Assembly: GCA_001598975.1 (NCBI GenBank)
Contig: BBXU01000829.1
Span: forward strand, 1-45,433
Direction of reading: 5' to 3'
DNA: 45,433 nucleotides
Source of the DNA: Parachlorella kessleri
Taxonomy: Eukaryota; Chlorophyta; Trebouxiophyceae; Chlorellales; Chlorellaceae
Shown here: positions 10,401 to 26,756 of the stretch, piece after piece
How the letters are laid out: the number at the start of each line of letters is the position of its first letter
Numbering within the stretch: the first letter of the stretch is position 1
Notes under the pieces: model-generated
The model's database searches: none
The model's input: the letters and a program-made list of their open reading frames with translations, nothing else
Told to the model about the DNA's origin: nothing
Program-made: the position numbers and the translations under genes

Positions 10401-12922
10401 CTTGCCCCGGAGCTTGACCTTTGACGGACTACCATGCTCGGAGGAGCTGCTTGAGAGCTGGGCATCATCGTGCAGCCGCTTGCGGGCCACTAGCATGCCA
10501 CCTAGACCCTCCGCGGCAGTCCCATGCTCTAGCAACGTCTCCTCCACAGAAACGATCCTACGGTGGGCTCCAGGCAGGGGTGCTGGATATTTGAGTCCGG
10601 CTCCCACTCCCGCCAAGCATAGAGCCAGAAAACCAAGCCCGCGAGTAAGCAGAAAAGATTGGAATACAGGGGTGCAACATCACCTTCATCAACAGCCATG
10701 CCAGGAACAAGTGTGGCACGGCAGACCATTGACGCGGGGCAAGTTTTCAGTGAAGAGATGCACACCTTCTTGGTGGCGACCCAGGGACACAGTTTTCAGA
10801 TTGTTCGATCAAAAGCCGCTGCTCAGGGCTTGGCAGCTTTTCTTGGGAGTTGGGGGGACGCTCCTCCTCAACCTACGGAGTGAAAAGGGTAAATAGTCAG
10901 CCTCTTCAACACACGAAGCACACGAAGGAGCGGGGCTTAAAAGATGATATAAATATGGGTACCAGTGGGCGCTTTTGTTCAACCAGGAGGGGTCACCTGA
11001 GCTTTTGCCTCCTGCGGGTTGCTTGAACGGGCTGTTGAACCGAAGGAGCCTGATAAGAGGAAGGTGAGACATAGGCCAGCCAAGGATGTTAGGCAGCCTG
11101 CAAAGCAAAGGTAAGCCACTAAGTCCTGCCCTGCGCGTTGCAGCACCCCTTGAGCGCAAGGTGGACAGGTGTGACACCGGAGCATCCCCTAAATGTAACA
11201 CCTGCATTTGCTTGCTCCCAGGGCAAGTCCTTCCACGCCACGCGCCTGATGCCAGGAACATGCGGAAGCCGGAGTTTAGGAGCGAGTGCTCTCCGAATGA
11301 GGGTAAGTTGAAGCCATGCTTGAGGCCGAGGCGGAACACATCCATCAACATCCCCTGCAAGCAAAGACTAGGATGTCATCCTACCAGAAACCATATAAGT
11401 CAATGGGCAATCGCCCCACAGAATGGCCCGCAAGGCACAGCACAGGAGAGTAACCTTGCCAAATGCATGGCTACCATGTTTTGCGACGTGGGCAACCGCC
11501 AAAGGAAGGAGCACCAAACAGGGCCCGGCCATTCCAAGGAACACCCATTCCCACCTGAGCGAGCGCAGCCACATTCATTAATGAGTAGAACAAGCTGAAG
11601 GCAAAGCCCCGGTTGTTCTGCAACAGCATAAACGATGAATTTGGTACAAAGCAGCCAGCCAAATTTCTAGGAATGGCTGGCCAGTGGCGTTAATTAGCCC
11701 ACAGCAGCTCCGTACAAGAAACAGGTGTTGGACATATATCCGAACACAACGCACCTCGTGCGTGAATCTCTTAACCCCTATCGTCATGACCGGCACCCCC
11801 AAGGCCCCTGCGATGGTGTTTGGTCCAAATAGCATGACCAACATCAACCAAGGGGAGTTGGTGGAGGCCATAACAAACCTGCAGGTGGTGCCACAGGGAG
11901 ACCAACAGCTTATGGAATATTGAGGTGGGAGAACAAGAGCCAGTAGACAACAAAGAGCCTAGAAGTAACTACAACACAACATGCTGTGCCGCACGCCGCC
12001 AGTCCAGAACCTTTTCTTACCTGCTGCCTATGTTCAGCAGGAAGCAGAGTATGAGCGAGAGCTTGACACCTGCACGGGGAGCGGCTAATTCAGGGAAATG
12101 TCAGGGTCGCTACCGGGCCATGGCCATGTCAGTGATGGTAGCTTAAAGGATCACATAACGTTGTGTTGGCCACAATATCAGGGGGTTTTCATCCCTGTTG
12201 ATCCTCCGCGTGGAGAAACACAGAGAGCAAAGAGCCCCATCGACCAATAATACTGGCAGATTTGGCTGCCTGCTGACACCTGCCTCTTGACTCACTCACC
12301 CAGGATATCAATGGCACCTCCGAGCAGGAAGCCGTATGCTGTGAGCAGGGTACCCCATAGACCATACAGTGTGCCGGCACGATAGTCACTGATCCCAAAC
12401 TCCTCTGTCAGGTACAGTGTCATCGACCGGGACAGGCTGCACAGGGCATACTTCCTGTCAGCACTGCTAGGAAGGCAGCAACTTCATTTGTGACCGCTTG
12501 CTCTTCCACAAGCTAAGACTGCGGCAACCCGTCAAGCGGCAGGGACGGCCTGGCCCAGGCATGCTCACCTGAAGTAGTTGTATGATTCCAGCACCTTCAC
12601 CGCAAAGATAATATACAAGTCCCTGCAGAAGCAGCGGTGCGTAGGCAATACAGGCTATTCGCTGCGACTGTCACACAGCAGTTGTGCATACGTTGTTCCT
12701 CATGGAACAACGTGGGCATATGGACTGTATATGCACTTGAGGTTTACACCACTGGTGCTGCAGAAGGCAAGGTCTGTCACCGTCTGGGCCCGGTACCACC
12801 GTCACATCTCGCTCAGCCAGCTTGCGTTTTCTAAGGCCCCACCTAGGGCTGCCAGACAGGCTCGAGAAGCCTGCACGGGTCTGCTGGTATGCGGCCCGCA
12901 AGGCCCCCCGTATTCCTGTCAT
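7448..12922 (-). CDS. MFS membrane transporter (12 TM), multi-exon, possibly damaged
   Basis: This is a secondary transporter with the layout of an algal MFS family; the substrate is unknown. Start ATG is at 12,922. Phase-checked exons are 12,843-12,922, 12,569-12,622, 12,300-12,454, 12,021-12,069, 11,755-11,878, 11,555-11,617 and from 11,354. They give MTGIRGALRAAYQQTRAGFS..., DLYIIFAVKVLESYNYF, MTLYLTEEFGISDYRAGTLY, GALGVPVMTIGVKRF and AFSLFYSLMNVAALAQ. Later TM exons lie near 10,996-11,093, 10,270-10,580 (a Ser-rich loop between the two halves), 9,621-9,716 (IGLIYSINPAMIVLLVPVVG), 9,275-9,419 (GGYISALSPFWIVAF, LSLGEAVWSPRW), about 8,270-8,581 (last TM), 8,020-8,078 and the tail ending at 7,448. 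The tail contains EEEMLLL, a match to the acidic dileucine sorting motif. After WSPRW the conserved continuation (ISMDSGNVGSTLFAM) is one base out of frame at an AAAA run (9,263-9,266). This means a pseudogene, an assembly indel or unusual splicing. Confidence 0.8.
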
Positions 12923-13231
12923 CTTCCACTATGTTTTTAAGGTATTGCCCTCAAGACTCCTCCGATGACCAGGGGCAGCCCAAGAACACACAGCAACTGA
13001 TCACCCAGTTGCCCACATGCTTGACACACCTCCAAGATTCCCTAGTGGTCAGGATGAGTATATGACGAGCCAGGATGCGTTTTGTCTTGGTGTTCAGCTA
13101 TGAAATCAGTGGCGCCAAGTAGGCAGAGCAGCCAAAGCATTGAGATGATTGCGCCCAAAAAGATTTAGTGCAGCCCTCGACAGTGTAGGCGGATACAGGG
13201 TGGCTAATCAAGTCCGTCTTGGCACTGAAGC
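12923..13231. promoter_or_regulatory. Divergent intergenic region between MFS transporter and FAP
   Basis: About 309 bases separate the two start codons (12,922 minus, 13,232 plus). Both 5' UTRs and both promoters must lie here unless they overlap the first exons. I see no clear TATA box or named motif. Calling it a shared promoter rests on geometry alone. Confidence 0.5.
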
Positions 13232-18762
<5,531 letters not shown>

Positions 18763-19985
18763 TTCGTGAGAAGACTATCAGGCCTGACTGGATTTGATAT
18801 GAGCATGATGGGTAGCAATGAATCCAGCAGTTTCCCTTACTTTCTTGGACGTCTTGGTTTGAACTGTTGACGATCTTTTTCCCGTGAACAGGTACACTTC
18901 CTGTAACCAGCTCTGGTAAGCGCTCTGGTAATTGCCAACATGTCTGTGCTTCCCCTGATTGCTGCTAGTTTTTCTCTTGCTTTCCGCAGATCACAGTGTG
19001 TGATGCAAGCCAGTTTTGTCTTTATGTCCTCGACCCTGCCACCAAGCTTTTTCTGTGTTCCGCTGATATTTCCTCTATATAACAACTGTTGTAATGATCA
19101 GGTGCACTGAGCGATTCATGCTATGAAGAGCAGCTGAGCGTCATGCCAGCCATACTACCTGCAAACTTCGTGTAGGGATTTTTCCATAGCACTGCGGTAA
19201 TGGTAACATTGTGGAAGTCATGCCGGCACTGAGCCTAGACTCTAGGCAAAGCGGTATGACCATTGGCTGGTCCAACTTGTGCCTGGGTTTTTGGCTAATA
19301 CTCCAAGAACGACAACGTGCCATGGCATGTGGCAGTGGCAAGAATACTGAAAGAGCCCGAGCAGTGGTGGGCTGATACAGAACACGTGGCTAGCGTAAAG
19401 GCCCAGCTGTGAGAAAGGCACTTAACAGTACAGGGTTCTAGTGATGTCTCACAATCGGGTAGCACCGAGTCCAGCCAATTCCTGGAAGTGCTCACAACAG
19501 AGACACCGGGGGACCCCCTCTTGAGCCTACAGAAACCCAACATCAGAAGGGATCCTGGCAAATGCCAACAGAGAGGGCACCCTGAGTCGGTGTGGTCAGA
19601 AGGAGCCAGGACTGAAGGACTGATGATACCAGGACCGATGATCGGTATAGTGAAGAATAAATATGTCCGTCCTAGGCTACCCGCCAGTGGTTTTGCGCAA
19701 AGGGTGGAGCTAGCTAGCCCAGCAGATTATTTACCCTTCACGTTGCAGCGCACTCTTAGCTTCGTATCTCGACAGTGTGTGGTTACCACGCACTTCTGTG
19801 CCGTGCATGGGAGGGGCCCAGAGCGGTGACAGGCGTCGTCATCTTGTTAGAAGGATGCGCACTCGTGCCCAGGCTAGGGACGAGGCTCCTGAGGTAGGGC
19901 CTCGTAGCGCACATGTCATGTCGTGGCACTTCCCAGGGTGCGTTGTTTGGCAGCCAGGCAGGCAGGTTGTTCAGTCGAGGAGCTC
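18763..19985. other. Intergenic region: FAP 3' UTR and upstream of the WD40 gene
   Basis: This 1.2-kb gap holds the FAP 3' UTR, with TGTAA (the usual green-algal polyadenylation signal) at 18,902-18,906 and 19,090-19,094, and the promoter and 5' UTR of the WD40 gene. A possible upstream exon of the WD40 gene (MRTRAQARDEAPE, about 19,855-19,893, followed by gtaggg) does not join in phase to the next exon with any acceptor I could see, so it is not included in the model. Confidence 0.5.
18837..19085 (-). other. Unassigned 82-codon open frame, possibly transposase HTH remnant
   Basis: This minus-strand open frame lies in the FAP 3' flank and is more AT-rich than its neighbours. Its predicted peptide is basic. 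Segments such as GGRVEDIKTK, LRKAREKLAAIRG and ITRALTRAGYRK loosely recall the two helix-turn-helix units of IS630/Tc1-mariner transposases. No catalytic domain or terminal repeats are visible. It may be a degenerate transposon scrap or a chance frame. Confidence 0.25.
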
Positions 19986-22900
19986 ATGACGCACGATCTG
20001 GGAATGGCGATGTCGGTGCTGCAGGCGAGCAGCCCGACCACAGGACCCGGCAGTGCCCAGGGCCTCAGTCCAAGGACACCACACGTGCCTGCCCAGCAGC
20101 ATGACCAGGCTGAGCAAGGTAGGAGCCTGACTGCCTGCCCATAGTGGCACTTGAGATGATAGCAAAGGGTTGCGGGGGTTGCTGTGGGTAGGCAGGCTCG
20201 CCTGACCTAAGGTCTGGCTCTGCTGGGGAGCAGCAGGGCACCTCCTTCTGCTGTTGCCAGGGGTTTCGGACGTGCTTCCTGACACCCTTCCCTGCATTCT
20301 CTATATGTTTTCTACCCTACCGGCCCCCAAAGTCAATGGCACTGTAACCTTGCAGCAGCAGAGAGCGAGGGCGAGGAGGGCAGCGAAGGCGAGTACATGC
20401 TAGCAGAGGGAGGCTCAGACGATGAGGACGATGATTACCTAGTTGATGGCGAGGAGGAAGAGGAGGAGGAGGAAGATAGCGAGGTTGATGACAGCTTACA
20501 GCATCCTGTGCACCGCTTGATGCAGATGATTGGCGTCAGCAGCTCGCGGCAGGTGCGGTGGGAGGCAGGGTCCTGGGCAGCTCGGGGCAAGCTAGTATGT
20601 AGAGGGCAATGAGTTTTGGGGGGTGGTGTGGTGCCCTGCTTTATTAGTAGGGTTTGCTGAGCTTGACACTTGTGCATTGCTTGTGGTTCACCAGTCAAGG
20701 CTGCAATACTACCTAGATCAAGAAAGCGGGGAAAAGCGGGGGGGGAATTGTCCCTGCTAACTTTCGAGGCAATATGCCCCTTCATCTAAGACTGCATCAA
20801 TGGCCCTGTGACGTACTGCCCGTGTAAGGAAGGGTTTTGTGGTACATGGCACTCTCTAAAGCCTGTTTATACAGCGCATGTATATGCTTGTAGCCGACTG
20901 CTCTCCCCCGCTTCTCCCCTCCTGGCAGCAGGCCCAGTCCTTCCAGCGCATACCTCGGGGGTATGTGCCGCCTCCTTTGAGCCCCCAGAATGACCTAGCG
21001 GTGGAGCTCAGCACGCACAGCAGCGCAGCACACCCCCGCCACCCCATGCGCCTGGTGAGCTAGGGCTTTGGTTGGGGCGCTAATACAGGGCCTTGAGGTT
21101 ACACCATCCTGAGCATGCTAGCTGCATGGGAGCAGAGCTGCATGCGAGCAGAGCTGCTTGCGAGCTTAGCAGACAGCAGTGGCGTGCTTGTGTCTTTGAG
21201 AACTGAGCTAGTGCAGTATCCTGCGTCGGTCATTGGATGTGTCGAGCGCAAGTGTCGGGCTCGTTATTGAGCAGGCCCGTTCTAAACGTGGGCATCGTGA
21301 ACTGCAGGCCCTGCCTTGCAAGCGCCAGGTGGCGGATGCCTCGGTGACTAACCCAGCCCACCAGCTGCTCGTGCGGGAGGGCAGCTTTGACGGGCGGGGT
21401 GGCAGGCTCAGTGCAGCTCAGGTGAGCAGGCAGGCAGGGGCTGAGACGGGTGCGGCTGGGCCTGGCAAGGGTTCTTGCCTTGTTTACAAAATGTTGCTTG
21501 GGTGTGAGGTGGAAGTCTTGTAAGTTACAGGTTAGTCTTTGGTTCACAGGATCGCAGTTACTACTGCCCACAGCCGGACAGCAGTGGGGAGCGGAGCAGC
21601 TGACTGGAGGAGCTGCTTGGCTGACAGTGACGCCCTCAGCTGCAAGTTTGAGTCATCATCAGATGTCACATGCTAGGCTCGTTTTTAAGTACCCATATCC
21701 TTGGTGGTCCTCTGCAGCGCGCGCACTTTGTTGGCACCCACCGGCTGCCCTCACAGACCAGCGGGCTGGGGGACCGCATGCGCAGCAGGGGCTACATAGG
21801 ACAGTTCGCGCGGGATGGGGACCTCTTTGTGGGTGAGTCGCCGCTGATGCATGTGACCTACAGCTGTGGCACTGGGGACGGCAGGTGGTGGGGGCAGTTG
21901 GAACCTTGTGCTAGGTGCGGTGCACGTTCTCCTTCGCCCTGGTGTACAGAGGCTGCTGCAGATTTTGTGATACTGTATATCATGCTTGCTGCAGTTTGGT
22001 AGTTGGGGTGCTTTGGCTGCACCTGCAATAGTTTGTGCAGCAGGACATGTTCAAAGCCAGGGATATGTGATAACTCCCATAATTCTCTCCATTCTGTGCC
22101 GCAGCCGCATTCCAGAATGAGCGCCGGGTGAAGATCTACGACGTGCATCAGGGCTGGGCCACCCTAAAGAATGTGCACGCCCGGGGCCTGCGCTGGACGG
22201 TTACCGATACCTGCCTCTCATCGGACCAGAAGTTCCTGCTCTATGCCTCCATCTCAGCCACTGTGCACCTGGTGAGCTGGCAGGCAGGGTGGGTGCGGGC
22301 CGACCTGGGATGGTGCTGTAGTCAGCCCTGGGGGTCGGTCTGTGTGCATCTGGTTCAGGGCAGTGCATCTGGCTCAGGGGAGGAGGGGCACTCCAGGGAA
22401 GCCAGCCTTACCACCAGCGCTTATGGTTGTATTGAGTGGGACACAGTTTGCTGTCTTTGCTGTGTGACTTAAGGAAGGCGCCCGGCGCAAGGAAACTTTG
22501 TGGGAGGAGGGCCAGTCTTCGGTGCTGCAAGTGAAACAAGCGCGCATTTGTGTCTGCCATCGCATCCTTGCAGGTAAATGTCCAGCGGGGCCATGGCGAG
22601 GCCGAGGAGTCCGTGGCAAATGTGACAGACATCCATGAGCCGCTGCACTTTGCAGGTGAGCACCCCTGCAGTGGCAGCAGCGTGCAGCATGAGGAGGCGG
22701 GGATGGGGGCAAGACCCTTGCCGCCGTATGCACGCGTGAATGGTGATGTGGGGGCAGTCCCCTACAATCAATCGCTGGCCACACCAAAGGCAGGGGCTGC
22801 ATCTCTCATGTGTACTAATGTCCATATGCGGTGCTGCTCCCTGGCAGAGGGCGGCGATGCTGTGTCCTACTCCACCGGCATCTGGTCGCTCCGCTGGTCG

Positions 22901-25822
22901 TCAGACAACTCAGAGATCGTGGCCGGCGCCGGCGACAACTCGCTGTATGTCTATGACGTCACACAGGTGGGCTGTGGACCATTGCTAGCGCAAGGAGGGC
23001 TGCGGACCGTTGCTAGCGCACATTGGTTGCTCAGTGGCGTCCATTAGCTGTTGAGCTGTTGGGGAGTTGACAGCGAGTCACGTGAACTGGCATACCCGAC
23101 GGTGAGCTGACTGGTTTGTGGTTTGCGGGCATGCCCTCGCTCAGTCCCACTTCTGGGGGACCCGCGGCATGGATGATGCTGTCAGACTGGACTTGTCTGT
23201 GGACAAGACTGGGCTGTGCTGGTGGGGGAGTGGGGCTCTGGTAGGACTGCATCTCCGGATGCAGGCATTATGATCTCTAACTCCAGGCCTGTGAGGCCTC
23301 TACTGGGAATCTCATGTTGTTTTTCACTAACTCATCACTATGCGAGCCCTAAATGTGGCAGTGTGGTGTGATATTAAGTGGCAACAACTTCTTCCCTGCT
23401 GCCGCAGGCCAAAACTGTGGTGCGCGTGGAGGGGCACCAGGACGACGTGAACGCTGTGGCTTATGCTGACGAAACCTGTAAGGTCATTTTCTCCGGCTCG
23501 GACGACTGCCTAGTGAAGGTGAGAGGGCTTGTGGGGATAGTCCAGTGCAGTGACCGCTGAGCGTTGCTGGGCAGCCTGCTGTCATGGTTGTGCTTCAGGG
23601 AGGAGGGTGAAGGGGTGCTTTGGGTGTCAGCAGGTTGCCTTGCCCAGTGTGTAAAGCTTGGTGGGTCAGGTGGTGGTGGCCTCCAGCCTGCAAGTATGAC
23701 ACCGGGTGTGCTGAAACCTATCTGCCTACTATCCAACCTGTGCATGAGCTGGACTGATTGCCTCTAGGTTAGGAGAACTTCGCATTTTTCAGCTCCCTGT
23801 GTCATGTGTTCCTTGCCCCTGAGAGATGCAATCTCTTTCATTCTCTTTCACAGACTGGCGGGGGTTCTGCGTTCCCCAGACTGCTGGCTGTGCCACCACC
23901 TTCCCTGTGGTCTTGCAGGTGTGGGACCGGCGCCTGATGTCTGGGCGGCGCAGCAAGCCGGCAGGGGTGCTAGTGGGACATTGCGAGGGCATCACACACA
24001 TAGATGCCAAGGTATGACGCAACAGTCCCTCTGCCTAGTTCAGCAAGCTTCACATAAGGCTGAACTAGGCAGGGAAGCTTGCTGTACTACTTTGCTGTTG
24101 TAAGAATTTGGCCTGCTGGGCTCGAGAGGCTGCGAGATATGAGGTGCATGCAATTTGCCACATTTTTTTGAGGCATTTATTGCAATGCCATCAAGTCCTG
24201 CTTGCCTGTTCCCTCCTGGTGCCGCGGATACTTAGTCTGGCACTCAGGCATGCCCACTGTCAGGGAGACTGTGTTACACAAATGCCTGCTCATATCTCTC
24301 GCTTCTGGCAGGGGGACGGGCGGTACCTGATCAGCAACGGCAAGGACCAGACCGTGAAGTTGTGGGACCTGCGGGGCATGCGGTCGCACGCGGAAGCGCA
24401 GCAGCTGCGAAGGGACCGCGTGCCGCACTTCTCCTGGGACTACAGGTGCGCTGTAGATACTGTTAGACAACCAGACAGCTGCTACTGTAGGCAGCTGGCG
24501 AGGCTGCAATGCCATGCACACTCTTGGCAGTGCGTCGTTGCCACTGGAGGCAGCCAGACCTTGGAACGTAAGTGTTAACGGCACGGCAGTGCAGATGTAG
24601 CCGGCCTTGCTTGAAGCTTTGTTCCTGTAGTTGGTAAGGGAGGTCAAATCCATACTTGTGCAGGTGGATGGAGTACCCAGGGCGTGACCGCCTGGTGACT
24701 CACCCCCATGATGCATCCCTGATGACATACCGCGGCCACAGCGTGCTCAGCACCCTCATCCGCGCCTACTGGTCCCCGCCTGCCAACACAGGCCAGCGGT
24801 ACATTTACACCGGCTCGGCGGACGGCGGCGTCTGGGTGTACGGTGAGCGCTGGGGTGGCTGCTGCTGAGCCAGCCGCACGGCGTGGTGACCCTGGGAGAA
24901 AGCAACCAGGGCTGGTGAGACCTAGGCATGTTCTATAGAGCTGTTCATGTGGTTCAGAAACTTTGGCGCTGTGAGGCTGCGTGGGTAAGCAGTTGTCAGT
25001 CGGCAAGCAGGTCTGCTGGGACATGCGCTGAGAGGTCTGCTGGTCATCCCAGTCATTAGTTGCTTCTACCTGCCTCTGGTCGGCCAGGGAATCTTGTCCC
25101 CGTGAGCTTGCATGCGTGAGCGCTGACTGAAGTTGATCTATGATATGCAAGCCCACGTGGCATTGACACCTTGGCTTGCCCGCACCCAATCACCAGTGAT
25201 TGTTCCTGCTGTTGTCCCTTCACTGCTGCAGATGTGCTGACCGGCCGTGTGGTGACAGTGCTGAGGTATCACCGGGAGGTGGTGCGAGACTGCAGCTGGC
25301 ACCCCTACCTGCCCATGCTAGCCTCTGGTGAGTTGTGAGCCCTGGGTGCTGCACTGAGGTGTGGGCTGCAGGTGTTTTGGCAAGAGTTGGAGGCTTTGGG
25401 CAGCAGTCCCTATGCCCCTATTTCATAACCGGATCAACTCGTTATTTTGTAGGACTTTGCAGTAATGGCGTGGTGTACCCCCCTTGGGTGCCAGTGGCTG
25501 TTGCTTACGGACCCTATCATGGCTGCTGTGCTTGCCTGCGCCATTCGCACAACTTATCGCTGCAACCCAGAGGCCGTGCAGCAGGGCATCCCACATAGCC
25601 CCTAGCACGCTGTGCTGTGCAGTGTCCTTTGACGGCACTGTCTGCTGCTGGGAGCCGGAGCCGCCCGGTGAGGCTGAGATGGACCTGGAGGAGCAGCAGG
25701 CAAAGCAGGCAAAGCGCGCCGGCGCCGGCGCCAGAGAACCAAAGGGTCCTGGCAGCTGCAGGGCACGCCGCTCGACCATGCCAATACCAGCTGCTGACCA
25801 GCTCAACGATGAGTGGCCCTGA
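19986..25822 (+). CDS. LEC14B: LEC14B/DCAF11-like WD40 protein (CUL4-DDB1 substrate receptor)
   Basis: This is a probable substrate-recognition subunit of CUL4-DDB1 ubiquitin ligases. Exons: 19,986-20,118; 20,356-20,552; 20,929-21,054; 21,308-21,421; 21,718-21,832; 22,105-22,271; 22,574-22,655; 22,848-22,966; 23,408-23,518; 23,919-24,011; 24,312-24,445; 24,664-24,842; 25,232-25,327; 25,623-25,822. All are phase-consistent and give 621 residues. The N-terminus has an acidic tract (SDDEDDDYLVDGEEEEEEEE), then HPVHRLMQMIG. Plant LEC14B signatures follow: FARDGDLFV, RGLRWTVTDTCLS, ANVTDIHEPLHF, SGSDDCLVKVWDRR, ISNGKDQTVKLWDLR, TYRGHSVLSTLIRAYWSP and RDCSWHPYLPMLAS. The consecutive WDRR and WDLR are the WDxR boxes that contact DDB1. 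About seven WD repeats form one propeller. The C-terminal 50 residues are low-complexity and not conserved. The start is the first ATG giving a plausible N-terminus; an upstream exon is possible. Confidence 0.9.
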
Positions 25823-26756
25823 CGCGCTGGGTGCTTGAACTTGTTGCCCTGGGGTGGTGGTGCAGGCGGCATGTGTATAGAATCCTCTGTGGCTGTTCAT
25901 GCAGTAGTAGGCTAGTCAGGGGCGTGGGAGCTAGCAAGGGCGGCAGAATGGCCTCCCCTTGAGCAGGTTGTATTTTTATTATTTTTTCAAATGCACCGAG
26001 TCCTGTTGAACATAGCTGCCTGGGACTTCTGTACTCCTGTATTAGGTCCCCTCCTGCGCAACATATCGGACCTGGTTTCATTTCTGCCCATGTATCACGA
26101 GTGTGTGAACCCCGATTGGGTGCATTGTCGCGCGACCGGCAGCGCTTTTGTGCAGGTGGGCCTGTGCCTGGGCCCCTAAGAATCTTCTATTACTAGCCTC
26201 CCTGTTGGGGCTGTACAGAGGGCATCTGTGAGCATGTGTGCCTTGCTCTGATCTAATGGACAGACTCTTTTTTGTCCGCCACGTTTCATTGGCAACACAT
26301 TATTTTCGTAAAGTGGGGCTATCCTTGGTGCCCTATTGCTATGTGGCTACCTGAGGGTCGTCCTGAACCACCCTCATGCCCAGAAGCAGCATTGTATACG
26401 GTTAGTTTCATTTAAGGAAGGTTCTATCGCTGCTCTAGGAAGAATAGATCTCTCTTTGTAAGGCTGGGACAGCAGTACGGTATATATACGGTATCTTGCA
26501 CACCGAACGCAAGAGCACATGATGTTCAGCATCAGAGGGAGTGCTCCCCCAGCAGGAATGGTCACACCACTTTACCAGGCTCAGCGTGGCAAAAATCTAA
26601 TTTAATAAAAATGGTGTAATCCTTGCAGGATAAAAACTACAAGATGTTGTCTAGTTGAAAATAGCTGTGGGCATAAGAGCAAGTCGAAACTAAACAGCGG
26701 CAGCATCATGCTGTGCGTGTGCAGAGCCACCGTTCGTTGCCACAACACAAACCCTG
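25823..26756. other. Convergent 3' intergenic region
   Basis: This is the space between the stop codons of the WD40 gene (+) and the TPR-J gene (-), so it holds both 3' UTRs. A TGTAA signal on the plus strand occurs at 26,457-26,461. Near 26,475-26,495 there is an AT-rich near-palindrome (gtacggtatatatacggtatc). No gene is evident. Confidence 0.5.

Noticed and set aside
20397..20490. Acidic tract as a possible coding microsatellite or separate gene
   Set aside because: It splices in phase into the LEC14B/DCAF11-like gene, whose family has an acidic N-terminus.
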